The notes beneath the pieces are model-generated. The model was not told where the DNA came from, ran no database searches, and saw nothing but the letters and a program-made list of their open reading frames with translations. A stretch of 64,000 nucleotides of DNA from Acidobacteriota bacterium (lineage in GTDB: Bacteria > Acidobacteriota > Vicinamibacteria > Vicinamibacterales > UBA2999): positions 1 through 64,000 of the forward strand of contig CANIBQ010000020.1 in assembly GCA_947465645.1 (NCBI GenBank), given 5' to 3'. The position numbers were made by a program, and so were the translations under genes. Position 1 is the first letter of the stretch. Every line of letters starts with the position of its first letter. Positions 23,337 through 32,552 of the stretch are shown here, in pieces.

Positions 23337-25742
23337 TTACCTGGCAGCCGTCTGCGTCGCCGTCCGCAGCGGCGGCAACGCCGGCGGTGGCACACGCCGC
23401 TTTGACGCCGCCTGATACGCCGAGGCGACCTTCAGGATGACGTCTTCCTTGCCGATTTCCGCCCTGAAGACCAGCGAGAACGGCAGCCCGGGCGCGGCGA
23501 CGGTCGTCGGTTCGTTGTTGTTGACCGGGATGTAGCGCTTCTTGTCCGGTGACAGCGCGAACGTCGCGTCGTAGACGGTGGTCACGTAGCCCGCCGGGAT
23601 CAGCACCTCGGTTTCGCCAGCATTGGGGCCGAAAGCCGCCTCGTTGCCGGAGGTACCGGGCTGCGGCGCGCCGCCGATCTTCGCCGGGGGAAGCGGCGTG
23701 TGCAGCCGGACGAGCACGTCGAGGTGGTTCTCGGCCATCACCATCTGATCGACGCGGCGAAGGAGCTCGCGCAGCATGATCCGCTCGGTGATCCCCTGCC
23801 GCCCCGCGATCGGGTTGCGGATGTCTTCGATCTCTTCCCAGTTCTTGAACGCCGCGCGCTGATCGTCGCCCCAGAACTTCGAGCGGGCGTTCAGCGTCGG
23901 GAAGTCGACCAGCGTTTCGGTGAAGCCCTTCGCCCGCCAGTCGGCGGCGCGCCGCTGGGCGTATTGCACGAAGTGGAACCGGAACGCATTCGATTCCTGC
24001 TGCTGCTGCACCGTCCGGATGTTCAGGTTGGACGGCGCAGGCACGGCACCTTCGGCGAGCGCGACAAGATAGTCGATCGAGGCCATCCGGCCGGTGCCGA
24101 ATATCTTGCCCGGCGCGAACTCTGTCGGCTTGATCGCCGCGGCGACATCGGGAAACACCGGCTCTCCTGCCGCGGTGACGCGGAACAGGATGTCTGGCAT
24201 GAACACCGGGATCAGCCGGGTCAGCGCTGTCGTGTAGGTGGTCGTCATGTTCTCGATCGACGGGTCATCCGGGAACAGCGGCTCGCTCGACTCCACCAGC
24301 GTCGCGCCCAGCTGCGCGCCCAGCACTGTCTTGATCTCGTTGGCTGCGGCCATCACGATCGGCTCGGTCGCCTTGATCCCCGGGTTGAGCGGCATCGACT
24401 CGCGGATGACGCCGATGCGCATCCCCTTGAGGGATCCCGGCGTGCCAGGCATGGCGGCGGTGTCCGCGTACGGATGGCTCAGCACGGTCGATCGCGGCAC
24501 CGTGGTGAAGACGTCGCGCGGATCGTAGTAGCCCTCGACCGGATCCTTGAGCGCGTCGAGCACTTTTGCGGAGTCGGTAATCGAGCGGCAGACGATGCCG
24601 GTGCGGTCGTTGTGGATGTCGGAGCCGATCGCCCCGCCGTGGAACGAGATCAGCGCTTTGTGCGGCAGCAGCAGGGCATCCGAGTTGTGGTTCGACGGCC
24701 CGCGGCACGACGCGCGCGTCTCCTCACAGAGACTGCACATCACGAGATTGCCGCCAACCGAGACGCCGGAACCAGAGCTCGATCCGAGCGAGGCGGCGCG
24801 GGAGGTGTCGTAGACGCTCGACGGGTTGCCCGCCCAGGTGCTGCGCTGATAACCGAGGGTCGAGACCAGCACCTTGGCGGGCTCGTTCCTGCCGCCAGGG
24901 TCACCGGCACGCCCGTTGTACTCGGTGGTGTTCGCCTTGGCGTAGATGATCGCGCCCTTGGCGCGGAGCTGCGCGACGAGCGTGTGATCCCGGGCCGGGA
25001 CGTCCATGTCGTAGCGCGCATCGGCGCCGCCGGTCGACCGCATGTCCTTGGTGTCGAACGGATCCTTGAACGAGAACGGGATGCAGTACATCGGCAGCGC
25101 GGCGAGATCCGGGTTGCGGCCGTACTCGGCGTCGAGCTGGGCGGCACGCTCCAGCGCGTCGGGCTGGGTGCGGAGCTGGTCGCAGACCTTGGGTGCGCCC
25201 GCGGGCAGCTCACCGGTGGCCTTGTCGAAGTCGCCCTTGCAGGTGACCGAGCGCTCTCCGCGGATGTTGAGCATCCCGAGCGCGTTCACCTGCCCGGCGT
25301 TGGGCAGGCCGACGGTCATGCCGTATTGCTGGCTGACCGACGGATCCGAGGCGGTCGCCTCCATCCGTCCAAATTCGAGCGGCGGCCCGATGTACTGATC
25401 GAGGTCGGGCAGCAGGGTCGAGGCCTTGACCGTCTGCGTCGGAAACTTCAGCGGCGCGCCCGCGCGCACCTGGCCCGGCGCGGGCGGAATCGGCGCGCCG
25501 TCCGCCGTCAGCAGCGCATTCGACACGCCGTTGTAGGCCTTCGCGCGGTCGAGGTAACCCTGCACCACCCCGACGCAGGTGACCTGCCCCTCGCGGATGG
25601 CACTCTGCACGCTTGCGATCGTCGCCTCTTCGAGGACAAAGGGCGTCTGTCCCTGTGCGGCCGGCGCGGCCACCATCAGCCACCCGGCCACTGCCACGCC
25701 GCACGCCGATGTGGTGACGCCAGCCATTGCTATTCTGTTCAT
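23337..25742 (-). CDS. Secreted amidase-signature enzyme
   Basis: This 801-residue protein has a signal peptide (MNRIAMAGVTT to MVAAPAAQGQ). The amidase-signature core includes IPFSFKDPFDT with the catalytic Lys, SLGSSSGSGVSVGG with the cis-Ser, and EETRASCRGPSNHN carrying the nucleophile position. The nucleophile loop differs from the usual TDTGGSIRxP, and the protein is over 250 residues longer than typical family members, so it may be a distinct subgroup acting on peptides or large amides. AGGAGA precedes the ATG. It lies 43 bases downstream of the TonB receptor gene, so import or binding and hydrolysis are probably linked. Confidence 0.8.
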   Translation of the reverse strand: MNRIAMAGVTTSACGVAVAGWLMVAAPAAQGQTPFVLEEATIASVQSAIREGQVTCVGVVQGYLDRAKAYNGVSNALLTADGAPIPPAPGQVRAGAPLKFPTQTVKASTLLPDLDQYIGPPLEFGRMEATASDPSVSQQYGMTVGLPNAGQVNALGMLNIRGERSVTCKGDFDKATGELPAGAPKVCDQLRTQPDALERAAQLDAEYGRNPDLAALPMYCIPFSFKDPFDTKDMRSTGGADARYDMDVPARDHTLVAQLRAKGAIIYAKANTTEYNGRAGDPGGRNEPAKVLVSTLGYQRSTWAGNPSSVYDTSRAASLGSSSGSGVSVGGNLVMCSLCEETRASCRGPSNHNSDALLLPHKALISFHGGAIGSDIHNDRTGIVCRSITDSAKVLDALKDPVEGYYDPRDVFTTVPRSTVLSHPYADTAAMPGTPGSLKGMRIGVIRESMPLNPGIKATEPIVMAAANEIKTVLGAQLGATLVESSEPLFPDDPSIENMTTTYTTALTRLIPVFMPDILFRVTAAGEPVFPDVAAAIKPTEFAPGKIFGTGRMASIDYLVALAEGAVPAPSNLNIRTVQQQQESNAFRFHFVQYAQRRAADWRAKGFTETLVDFPTLNARSKFWGDDQRAAFKNWEEIEDIRNPIAGRQGITERIMLRELLRRVDQMVMAENHLDVLVRLHTPLPPAKIGGAPQPGTSGNEAAFGPNAGETEVLIPAGYVTTVYDATFALSPDKKRYIPVNNNEPTTVAAPGLPFSLVFRAEIGKEDVILKVASAYQAASKRRVPPPALPPLRTATQTAAR

Positions 25743-25785
25743 CGCGTTCTCCTGATCGCCAAGTGGAAAGTTCGCTGTTACCGTT

Positions 25786-28686
25786 CTAGAAAGTCGCCCG
25801 GAATCCAAACTGCAGGGTTCGCGGCTGGAAGGCGATATTGGTGTTGTCCGCAGGCCGCTCGTAGTTGGCGTTGGTTTCAACCAGCGTGTAGGTCCCGTAG
25901 TTGGCGTGGTTGAACAGGTTGAACGCTTCGACGATCCCGTCGATGGCGACGCCGCCTCCGAGCCTGAAGCGCCGCTGCAGGCGCATGTCGATGCGGTGCA
26001 GGGACGGCATGTTGAAGTCGTTGCGCTCGATGATGGTGCCGTTGCTCCGCAGGCGGCTGGTGGCGGCGCTGCTCGCGCCGGTCGCCAGCGCGTCGACGCC
26101 GGACCCCGAGGTGGCCCATCCCTGGTCGCCGAACAGATACAGCCCGCTCAACTGCAATCCGTACGGCATCTCCCAGATGCCGTTGAAGGTCGCGCGATGG
26201 CGCTGGTCGGGGGTGAGGTACCACTCCTGTTGAAGCACGGGGTGGAGCGCCACCGGCACGTCGCACACCGGGCCCGCCGCGCTGAGCGTCGTCACGTATT
26301 CGCACCCGGGCAGCACCGGCGAGTTCTGCAGGTTCCACTGCCCCGACAGCAGGTAGGTGGCGGAGGCCTGCCAGCGGTCGCTCATGCGCTTGGTAAACCC
26401 CATCTGCAGCGCGTGGTAGTTCGATTGGCCGATCGAGAAGTTCTGCGCCACGGTGCCCCACGCCGGATAGGGGCGCTTGCTGACGTCGGTGAAGGGATAG
26501 TTGAGCCCCGTCGACGGGTTGAAGGCGAGGTTCACCTGAAGCGGCTGCAGCATCGCGCGGTTCGCCGTATAGACGTAGTCGGCCTCGAGCGCCATGGTGA
26601 TGCCGAACTGCCGCTGCACCCCGCCTGACGCCTGGTAGCTGTAGGGCACCTGGTTGTCGTTGGAGGCCAGCGTCCCGACGCTCCGTCGCAGGCAGTTGGA
26701 CGCCGAAGACACGGTGCACAACGTGGTCAGCACCTGGTCGTAGGTGGGAATCGGTCCGTTGAAGGGATTGGACGCGAAGTCCGCGCGACCGTCGTTGAGC
26801 ACCTGCGGATGAAGCGCCTGGGAGGTCAACTTGGTCCAGTACCCGAGCCAGGATCCGGGATCGGAGAAGTACTTGCCCGCGCCGCCGCGCAGCACGGTCT
26901 TCTCGTTCAGCGAGTAGGCAAAGCCCGCCCTCGGACCGATGTTATTGGTGTCGTGCGAGCGGCCTGCGCGGAGAAACGGCTCGAGGCTGACGTCCTCGGA
27001 GTAGAGGCCGAGCTCGAGGTCGTACCGCAGGCCCAGGTTCACCGTCAGCCGGGACGCGGGGTGCCAGTCATCCTGCACCCAACCGGAAAACATGTGCAGC
27101 GGGGTGTAAGCCTTCATCTCGCCGACGCCGATGGTGTACGTCCTGGCAATCGGCGAGAGCGCCGCCAGGTTCCACGTCGTCAGGTCGTTCCAGACGGGAA
27201 ACAGCTGCTCGATGTTCGACGGGATCGCGCCGCCTTGTGCGTCGAGGATGCCCATGCAGCGATTGCAGAGGAAGGTCGGGTTCTGCTGGTAGCCGAACTC
27301 ACCGCCCACCTTGACGTCGTGGCGGCCGGCCTTGGTGAACGACAGCGTGAGGTTGTTGCGCACCGTGTAGGTGTCCTGCCGCTCGTCTTCGTGGGAGTTG
27401 GCGTGTCCCTGGCCGATGGTGTAGCTGCGGAGCTGGATGATCGGCGTGCCGAAGGTCAGGCCCGGGTACGGGTGATTCGCCCACGGCAGCACCGAGTCCT
27501 GGATCCAGTAGTAGCCGGCGTAGCCGGCGCGGAATTCGTTGACCGTCCTCTCGCCGAGCACCTGCGTCACCGAGGCGCTCAGGTCGTTGCTGTGGCGGTC
27601 GGTGGTGACCGCTGACGAGGGATGCTTGTTGGCCCCCCCGGTGTAACGCGAGTCGTAAGGCATGTCGTTCAGCGACGTGTTGCCGCGCACCGTCATGTGC
27701 GTCTTCGGGTTGAACTGAAAATCGAGACGCCCGCCACCCTTGGTTTCGATGCGCGTGCCGATCAGGTCGAGATTGAAGCTCGGATACGGGCTCGACATGC
27801 TGAAGGTCTGGGGCTCACGCTCGAACTCGTAGTTGGCAAAAAAATGCGCCCGGTTCAGCAGGATTGGTCCACCGAACGTGCCGCTGATCTGCTGATCCTG
27901 GTAGGGAAGCACCCGCCTCTGAACGAAATCCTTCGCCTTGAACCTGTCGTCGCGAAAATAGCCGGAGAATGTGCCGCCAAAAGTGTTGGTGCCCGACTTG
28001 GTGATCGCGTTGACCACCGAGCCAATCGACCCTCCCTGCGTGGCATCGAATCGATTCGAGACGAACTCGAACTCGGCGATCGCATCGCGGCTGTACTTCG
28101 GCTGGCCGAAGTTCGCCGTCTGGTTCTGGGTGACGCGCAGGCCGTCGACGTTCAGTTGGAATGTCCCGATCCCGCCAAGCTCGTCACCCGAAGTGTTCTG
28201 GCGGCTGCCTGGCGCGAGCATCGCCAGGTCGACGAAGTTCCGGCCGTTCAGCGGCAGATCGGTCATCTGCCGCGAGTCGACGTTGCTGCCAAGCGAGGAG
28301 CTGACGGTGTCGACGAGAGGCGCCGCGCCGGTCACCAGGATGGCTTCCTGGAGTGTCGCAGGCGCCATCTGGAGATTGACGACGCCGGTCTGTCCAACCA
28401 GCAGATCCACACCGCGCGTGATACTGGAAAAGCCCTGGAGCTCGGCGGTCACCATGTAATCGCCGGTGCGGACCGGCGTTCGAAACGCGCCTGTTTCGTC
28501 GGTGACGACAAGGAACGTGTTGCCGGTCGCGACGTGCACCGCGGTGATCGTCACGCCTGGGAGCACGCCACCTGTTGAATCGGTCACCGTGCCGGTCACG
28601 ACCGCTTCCTGGGCGGCGGCACGGACTGGTAGCGCCAGAAGCGCGCATACCACGATGAAGCGGATCACATTTCTCCATACCTTCAT
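25786..28686 (-). CDS. TonB-dependent receptor with N-terminal carboxypeptidase regulatory-like domain
   Basis: This 966-residue outer-membrane protein has a signal peptide ending PVRAAAQ. A carboxypeptidase regulatory-like domain follows (VVTGTVTDSTGGVLPGVTI, then GFSSITRGVDLLVGQTG). The plug begins near ATLQEAILVTG, with LPLNGRNFVDLAMLAPG, and a long beta-barrel ends in aromatic FGFRATF. This is the Oar/acidobacterial type of receptor and has no SusD partner here. The ATG at 28686, with AAGGAC upstream, gives the cleanest signal peptide; an earlier ATG at 28716 is possible. The amidase follows at once. The ligand is unknown, probably a peptide or amide given the partner. Confidence 0.85.
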   Translation of the reverse strand: MKVWRNVIRFIVVCALLALPVRAAAQEAVVTGTVTDSTGGVLPGVTITAVHVATGNTFLVVTDETGAFRTPVRTGDYMVTAELQGFSSITRGVDLLVGQTGVVNLQMAPATLQEAILVTGAAPLVDTVSSSLGSNVDSRQMTDLPLNGRNFVDLAMLAPGSRQNTSGDELGGIGTFQLNVDGLRVTQNQTANFGQPKYSRDAIAEFEFVSNRFDATQGGSIGSVVNAITKSGTNTFGGTFSGYFRDDRFKAKDFVQRRVLPYQDQQISGTFGGPILLNRAHFFANYEFEREPQTFSMSSPYPSFNLDLIGTRIETKGGGRLDFQFNPKTHMTVRGNTSLNDMPYDSRYTGGANKHPSSAVTTDRHSNDLSASVTQVLGERTVNEFRAGYAGYYWIQDSVLPWANHPYPGLTFGTPIIQLRSYTIGQGHANSHEDERQDTYTVRNNLTLSFTKAGRHDVKVGGEFGYQQNPTFLCNRCMGILDAQGGAIPSNIEQLFPVWNDLTTWNLAALSPIARTYTIGVGEMKAYTPLHMFSGWVQDDWHPASRLTVNLGLRYDLELGLYSEDVSLEPFLRAGRSHDTNNIGPRAGFAYSLNEKTVLRGGAGKYFSDPGSWLGYWTKLTSQALHPQVLNDGRADFASNPFNGPIPTYDQVLTTLCTVSSASNCLRRSVGTLASNDNQVPYSYQASGGVQRQFGITMALEADYVYTANRAMLQPLQVNLAFNPSTGLNYPFTDVSKRPYPAWGTVAQNFSIGQSNYHALQMGFTKRMSDRWQASATYLLSGQWNLQNSPVLPGCEYVTTLSAAGPVCDVPVALHPVLQQEWYLTPDQRHRATFNGIWEMPYGLQLSGLYLFGDQGWATSGSGVDALATGASSAATSRLRSNGTIIERNDFNMPSLHRIDMRLQRRFRLGGGVAIDGIVEAFNLFNHANYGTYTLVETNANYERPADNTNIAFQPRTLQFGFRATF

Positions 28687-29168
28687 GATCGGCAGTCCTT
28701 TTCTCTCGAAACGCATGTGTACTCGTCGCGTGTTCCACCCGATCGAACAACGCTCGTCGACGCCTGGTGCAATGAACTGTGAACGCGCAACCCGCAGTTG
28801 CTGCTGTTGCGATCTGCTCTCACCATCCGCAACCTGCGTACCGTCCGAGGCAGGCGAGGTGTCGATCGCGTCGATGCGCGGAATGACGAATGAATCCCGG
28901 GTGAAGTGATGAAGCGGCGGGGCCGGAACGCGCGCGCGCCCGCCGGCGAGCAGGGCACATTCGCGTAGGTGAGGACGGGAATCCTCACAGCTTCGTGGTT
29001 TATCGATGCTGCAAGGGGACGCGCGCGGAGTGCCAGGACGGAGGCGATACGGGCGGGGCACAACGCAGCCGCGCGTGCAACGCACAAACTTGGAGGAACG
29101 ACGATCGAGGGGACGAGAGTGTCACATCCGCGAGGTGTGCGACCGGACCGCCTTGCAGGTGCGCACCA
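28687..29168. other. Gene-free interval upstream of the TonB receptor
   Basis: These 482 bases lie between the 3' end of the PLP dehydratase and the 5' end of the TonB receptor, both on the minus strand. Open frames here are short, arginine-rich and without a family signature. It presumably holds the promoter and leader of the receptor-amidase pair. I saw no clear hairpin, tandem repeat or hexamer pair. Confidence 0.6.
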
Positions 29169-30107
29169 TCATGCGTCGCCCAGGTAGCCAACGTAATCCG
29201 CTGCTGAGACGTTGCCGCCCGATACGATCGCCACAGCGCCCGCCGGGACCGACCCCTCAGGCCGCAGTGCGCCGGCGACGCTGGTGGCGCCGCTGGGTTC
29301 CGCCACGATCTTCGCCTCGCGAAACAGCCACCCGACGGCCTCCACGATCGCGCGATCGTCCACGGTGACGATGTCGTCCACGAAGGCCTGCACGTGGGCA
29401 AAGGTCAGGTCGCCGGGACGCAGGGGCAGCAGGCCGTCCGAGATGCTGGAGGTCTTCTCGAGCGTGACGGGACGGCCCTCCGCCCGCGACGCGGTCATCT
29501 TGGCCGCGCCCGCCGGCTCGACGCCAATCACGCGCACCCCAGGCCGTAATCCTTTGATGGCCGCCGCAACGCCGGAAATCAGGCCGCCGCCGCCGACGGG
29601 CACGTAGACGACGCTCACATCGGGACACTGCTCCACGATCTCGAGCCCGGTGGTCCCGGCGCCCGCGATGATCCATGGATGGTCGAACGGCGGCACCATC
29701 GTCAGCCCCCGCGCGCTCACCTCGGCCTCGGCGCGTACCTTGCGCTGAAGTGAGGTGGTGCCCGCGAAGATCACCTCGGCGCCGTAACGCCTGACGCCGT
29801 CCACCTTCACCTGCGGAGCCGTCTCCGGCATCACCACCACCGCGGGCGCCCCAAGCCGCTGTGCGGCAAGCGCCACCGCCTGTCCGTGATTTCCAGATGA
29901 ATAGGTGATGACCCCGGCGGCGAGCGCGTCAGGCGACAACTGCGCCAGCATGTTCAAGGCGCCGCGGATCTTGAATGCGCCCATCGGCTGAAAGTTCTCG
30001 CACTTCAAACCCAGCCCAGACGATTGGAGGAGCGGCGTACGGACGGCGACGCCGCGAATGCGCTCGGCGGCCGCGCGGATGTCGTCGAGGGTGACGAGCG
30101 TGGTCAA
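29169..30107 (-). CDS. Threonine/serine dehydratase or serine racemase (PLP fold II)
   Basis: This 312-residue protein lacks the C-terminal ACT-like domain of biosynthetic IlvA. The PLP lysine is K46 in MGAFKIRGALNML. SSGNHGQAVALAA is the substrate loop, VGGGGLISGVAAAI the phosphate-binding glycine loop, and IVSGGNVSA closes the domain. This is the catabolic threonine dehydratase/serine racemase type, releasing ammonia from Thr or Ser. The start is a TTG at 30107 that overlaps the TGA of the M28 gene as TTGA (30104-30107), giving coupled translation. Longer upstream starts would lie inside the peptidase gene. Confidence 0.83.
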   Translation of the reverse strand: MTTLVTLDDIRAAAERIRGVAVRTPLLQSSGLGLKCENFQPMGAFKIRGALNMLAQLSPDALAAGVITYSSGNHGQAVALAAQRLGAPAVVVMPETAPQVKVDGVRRYGAEVIFAGTTSLQRKVRAEAEVSARGLTMVPPFDHPWIIAGAGTTGLEIVEQCPDVSVVYVPVGGGGLISGVAAAIKGLRPGVRVIGVEPAGAAKMTASRAEGRPVTLEKTSSISDGLLPLRPGDLTFAHVQAFVDDIVTVDDRAIVEAVGWLFREAKIVAEPSGATSVAGALRPEGSVPAGAVAIVSGGNVSAADYVGYLGDA

Positions 30108-31780
30108 CGTGTGGCGTTCGCCCGCGGCCGCGCGAACTGTTCGGTCGGGTTGTAGGCCGGCAGCTCCGGCGCGTTCGCGATCCGCCATCCCAGCTCCGCG
30201 AGAAAGCGCATGTCATCGACAGCGCCGGCGTAGTCCCAATCGGCTTTCATCTCGTCGCTCGGCTGATGGTAGTCCTTCTCGTTGTACTCGTCGCGGAGCT
30301 TCTTCGCGAACCCGGGATCCTTCCCGATGTATTCCGTCGGCTCGCTCAACGACAGCGCCGGGACGCCGATCTTCGCGAGCGGAAAGTGGTCGGACCTGAA
30401 GAAGTATCCGCGGCCCGGTTCGGGATCGGGTCCGACCGTGCGGCCACGTTCGCCGGCGAGCGCCGCCGCCATGCCGCCGAGCGTCGAGCGTTCCGCGCCG
30501 AGCAGGACGATGTCCCTGGTGCGTCCCGCCATGTTGAGCGAATCGATGTTGATGTTCGCGACCCAGGCGCCGGCGGGCAGCACGGGATGGGCCGCGAAGT
30601 ACTCGGAGCCGAGCAACCCCGACTCCTCCGCGGTTGTAAACACGATGTAGATGGAGCGCGCCGGGACGCCGCGCGAGAGCGATTGCGCGACCTCGAGAAC
30701 GCCTCCCATGCCGGACGCGTTGTCGATGGCGCCGTTGTAGATGCGGTCGAGGCCGGGCGGGTCGCCCGGCTTGGCGTCGCGCATGCCCAGGTGATCGTAG
30801 TGCGCGGTGTAGATCACGGCTTGTCCGGGATTGGCGCCTTTCAGCACGCCGATCACGTTGGGCGAGGTCTTCTGCTGCAGGTGTTGCGACACGGTGGCCG
30901 ACGCTTCGATGCCGAGCCGCGCCGGCGCCGCGCCGCGCGTGAGCGCGGCCTTGCGCAGATCGTCGAGATTCCTGCCGGCGCGCCGGACGATCTCGCGTGC
31001 CGCCGGGTCGGTGACCCACGCCTTGAGCCCGAGGGCAGGCTCCCCCGCCACCGCGGGGATTGAATACTGCGTGCCGCTCCACGATGACTGCACGACCTGC
31101 CACGGGTAGGTGGCGGATTCGTCGGTGTGAATGAGGATCGCGCCGGCGGCGCCCTGGCGCGCGGCCTCCTCGAACTTGTACGTCCACCGGCCGTAGTAGG
31201 TCAGCGCCGGCCCGCCGAACAACTGCGGCTCTCCGGGAGGGGCGGGCGGATCGTTCACCATGATCATCGCGATCTTGCCCTTCATGTCGGCGCCGGCGTA
31301 ATCGTTCCAGTCGTACTCGGGCGCCACGATCCCGTGCCCCACGAATACGATCTCGCCGGCGGTCCTCACCTGCGGCTCCTGCACGCCGGTGAACGCCACC
31401 ACGTCGTCGAGATACGCGAACGGCGCCCCTTGTCCCGCTGAAAGGGTGAACGAGGTGTCTACGACCGACTCGACGATCGACACGTCCTGGAAATAGGAGC
31501 CATTCGCAGCGCCGGGAGCAAAGCCGGCCAGCGCGAGCTGCGCCGCCAGGTAGTTGGCGGCGAGCCGTCCGCCGCGTGTGGAAGGCGCGCGCCCTTCGAG
31601 CAGATCGTCGGAAAGGAACTTCTGATGTGCGGCAATGTCCTCGCCGCGCACCTCATCCAGAGCAGGCGCTGAGCTGGACGGCGGCACGCCCGGTCGCGGG
31701 CTGCCGGGACGCTCCCGGGCGCTGAGAACCGTAATGATTACGAGCACGAGGATGCCCGCAAGCCAGATAGAAGTGCGCAT
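30104..31780 (-). CDS. M28-family metallopeptidase with PA domain
   Basis: This 558-residue protein has a signal anchor (MRTSIWLAGILVLVIITVLS). A protease-associated domain lies around EYDWNDYAGADMKGKIAMIM and GAAGAILIHTDE. The M28 catalytic domain has zinc ligands in YTAHYDHLG, NGAIDNASGMGG, FTTAEESGLLGSEYF and NINIDSLN, and the final His in YFFRSDHFPLAK. It is exported or membrane-anchored and releases amino acids from peptides. The ATG is six bases after TATACT (31792-31787) with no Shine-Dalgarno. The dehydratase gene begins within its stop codon, so amino acid release and deamination may be coupled. Confidence 0.87.
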   Translation of the reverse strand: MRTSIWLAGILVLVIITVLSARERPGSPRPGVPPSSSAPALDEVRGEDIAAHQKFLSDDLLEGRAPSTRGGRLAANYLAAQLALAGFAPGAANGSYFQDVSIVESVVDTSFTLSAGQGAPFAYLDDVVAFTGVQEPQVRTAGEIVFVGHGIVAPEYDWNDYAGADMKGKIAMIMVNDPPAPPGEPQLFGGPALTYYGRWTYKFEEAARQGAAGAILIHTDESATYPWQVVQSSWSGTQYSIPAVAGEPALGLKAWVTDPAAREIVRRAGRNLDDLRKAALTRGAAPARLGIEASATVSQHLQQKTSPNVIGVLKGANPGQAVIYTAHYDHLGMRDAKPGDPPGLDRIYNGAIDNASGMGGVLEVAQSLSRGVPARSIYIVFTTAEESGLLGSEYFAAHPVLPAGAWVANINIDSLNMAGRTRDIVLLGAERSTLGGMAAALAGERGRTVGPDPEPGRGYFFRSDHFPLAKIGVPALSLSEPTEYIGKDPGFAKKLRDEYNEKDYHQPSDEMKADWDYAGAVDDMRFLAELGWRIANAPELPAYNPTEQFARPRANATR

Positions 31781-31852
31781 GGCGCCAGTATAGGCCCGCC
31801 GCGCCGAAGCCGTCAGCGAAGGCGGGGCGCGGGAACCCCGTTTGCAGTCAAG

Positions 31853-32539
31853 ATGGCCGTGCCGAACTCGACCGTTCCGACGAGTGAACCCGACCGCAGC
31901 GATCACAGCTCATCCAAGGTCGCGCAGTTTCCACAGCCACAGCCGTCGCGAGACCTCAACGATCGGCTTCTCGCTGACCTGATCGATGCCGTCAAAGGCA
32001 TCCTCCGGAAGGAGACGTCCGACCGTCTGCGCGACGTCTACGTGGTGGGCGACATCGAAAAGGACACCGCGCGCGGCGTCATCGAACGCCTGCGCGAGAT
32101 GGCCAACGACAACGCCCGCCCGATCACGGTCTACATCAACAGCGCCGGCGGCAACGTCACCGATGGACTGGCCATCCACGACACCATCCGCCAGCTCGTG
32201 CGCCGCGACATCGAGGTGACGATCATCGTGCAGGGGATGGCGTACTCGATGGGCTCAGTGGTGCTGCAGGCGGCGAGCACGGGCCGCCGGCTGGCGCTGC
32301 CGCACTCCTGGATCATGATTCACGAGCCGGCGAAGTGGGCGGGCTGGCAATCGACGTCGGCCGCCGCGCAGCATCTCGATCGCCTCAAGCAGATGCAGAA
32401 GCAGATCTACGAGATCCTGTCGAAGCGATCCGGCAAGCCGCTGCAGAAGATCATCCGCGACACGAAGCGGACCGACTTCTATCTGGATGCGACGATGGCG
32501 CTGGAGTACGGATTGATCGACGCGATCGGGGAGGGCTAG
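31853..32539 (+). CDS. clpP: ClpP-family serine protease
   Basis: This 228-residue protein has the ClpP triad at the expected spacing: Ser132 in GMAYSMGSVV, His157 in MIMIHEP-type context (SWIMIHEPAK) and Asp208 in TKRTDFYLD. VYVVGDIEKDTARGVIERL and ITVYINSAGGNVTDGLAIHD are the usual handle-adjacent motifs. It would form the proteolytic chamber used by Clp ATPases. It differs from housekeeping ClpP by a 35-residue polar N-terminal extension and by MAYSMG in place of AASMG, so it may be a secondary paralogue. No clpX or tig gene is adjacent. Confidence 0.82.
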   Translation: MAVPNSTVPTSEPDRSDHSSSKVAQFPQPQPSRDLNDRLLADLIDAVKGILRKETSDRLRDVYVVGDIEKDTARGVIERLREMANDNARPITVYINSAGGNVTDGLAIHDTIRQLVRRDIEVTIIVQGMAYSMGSVVLQAASTGRRLALPHSWIMIHEPAKWAGWQSTSAAAQHLDRLKQMQKQIYEILSKRSGKPLQKIIRDTKRTDFYLDATMALEYGLIDAIGEG

Positions 32540-32552
32540 GCGGAGGCGCGCG

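Noticed and set aside
23700..25913. 737-codon plus-strand ORF over the amidase
   Set aside because: Shadow of the amidase gene, rich in histidine, arginine and glycine with no domain.
28687..29168. Search for a regulator or small RNA in the 482-base gap
   Set aside because: No stem with T-run, no conserved small ORF and no hexamer pair could be supported.
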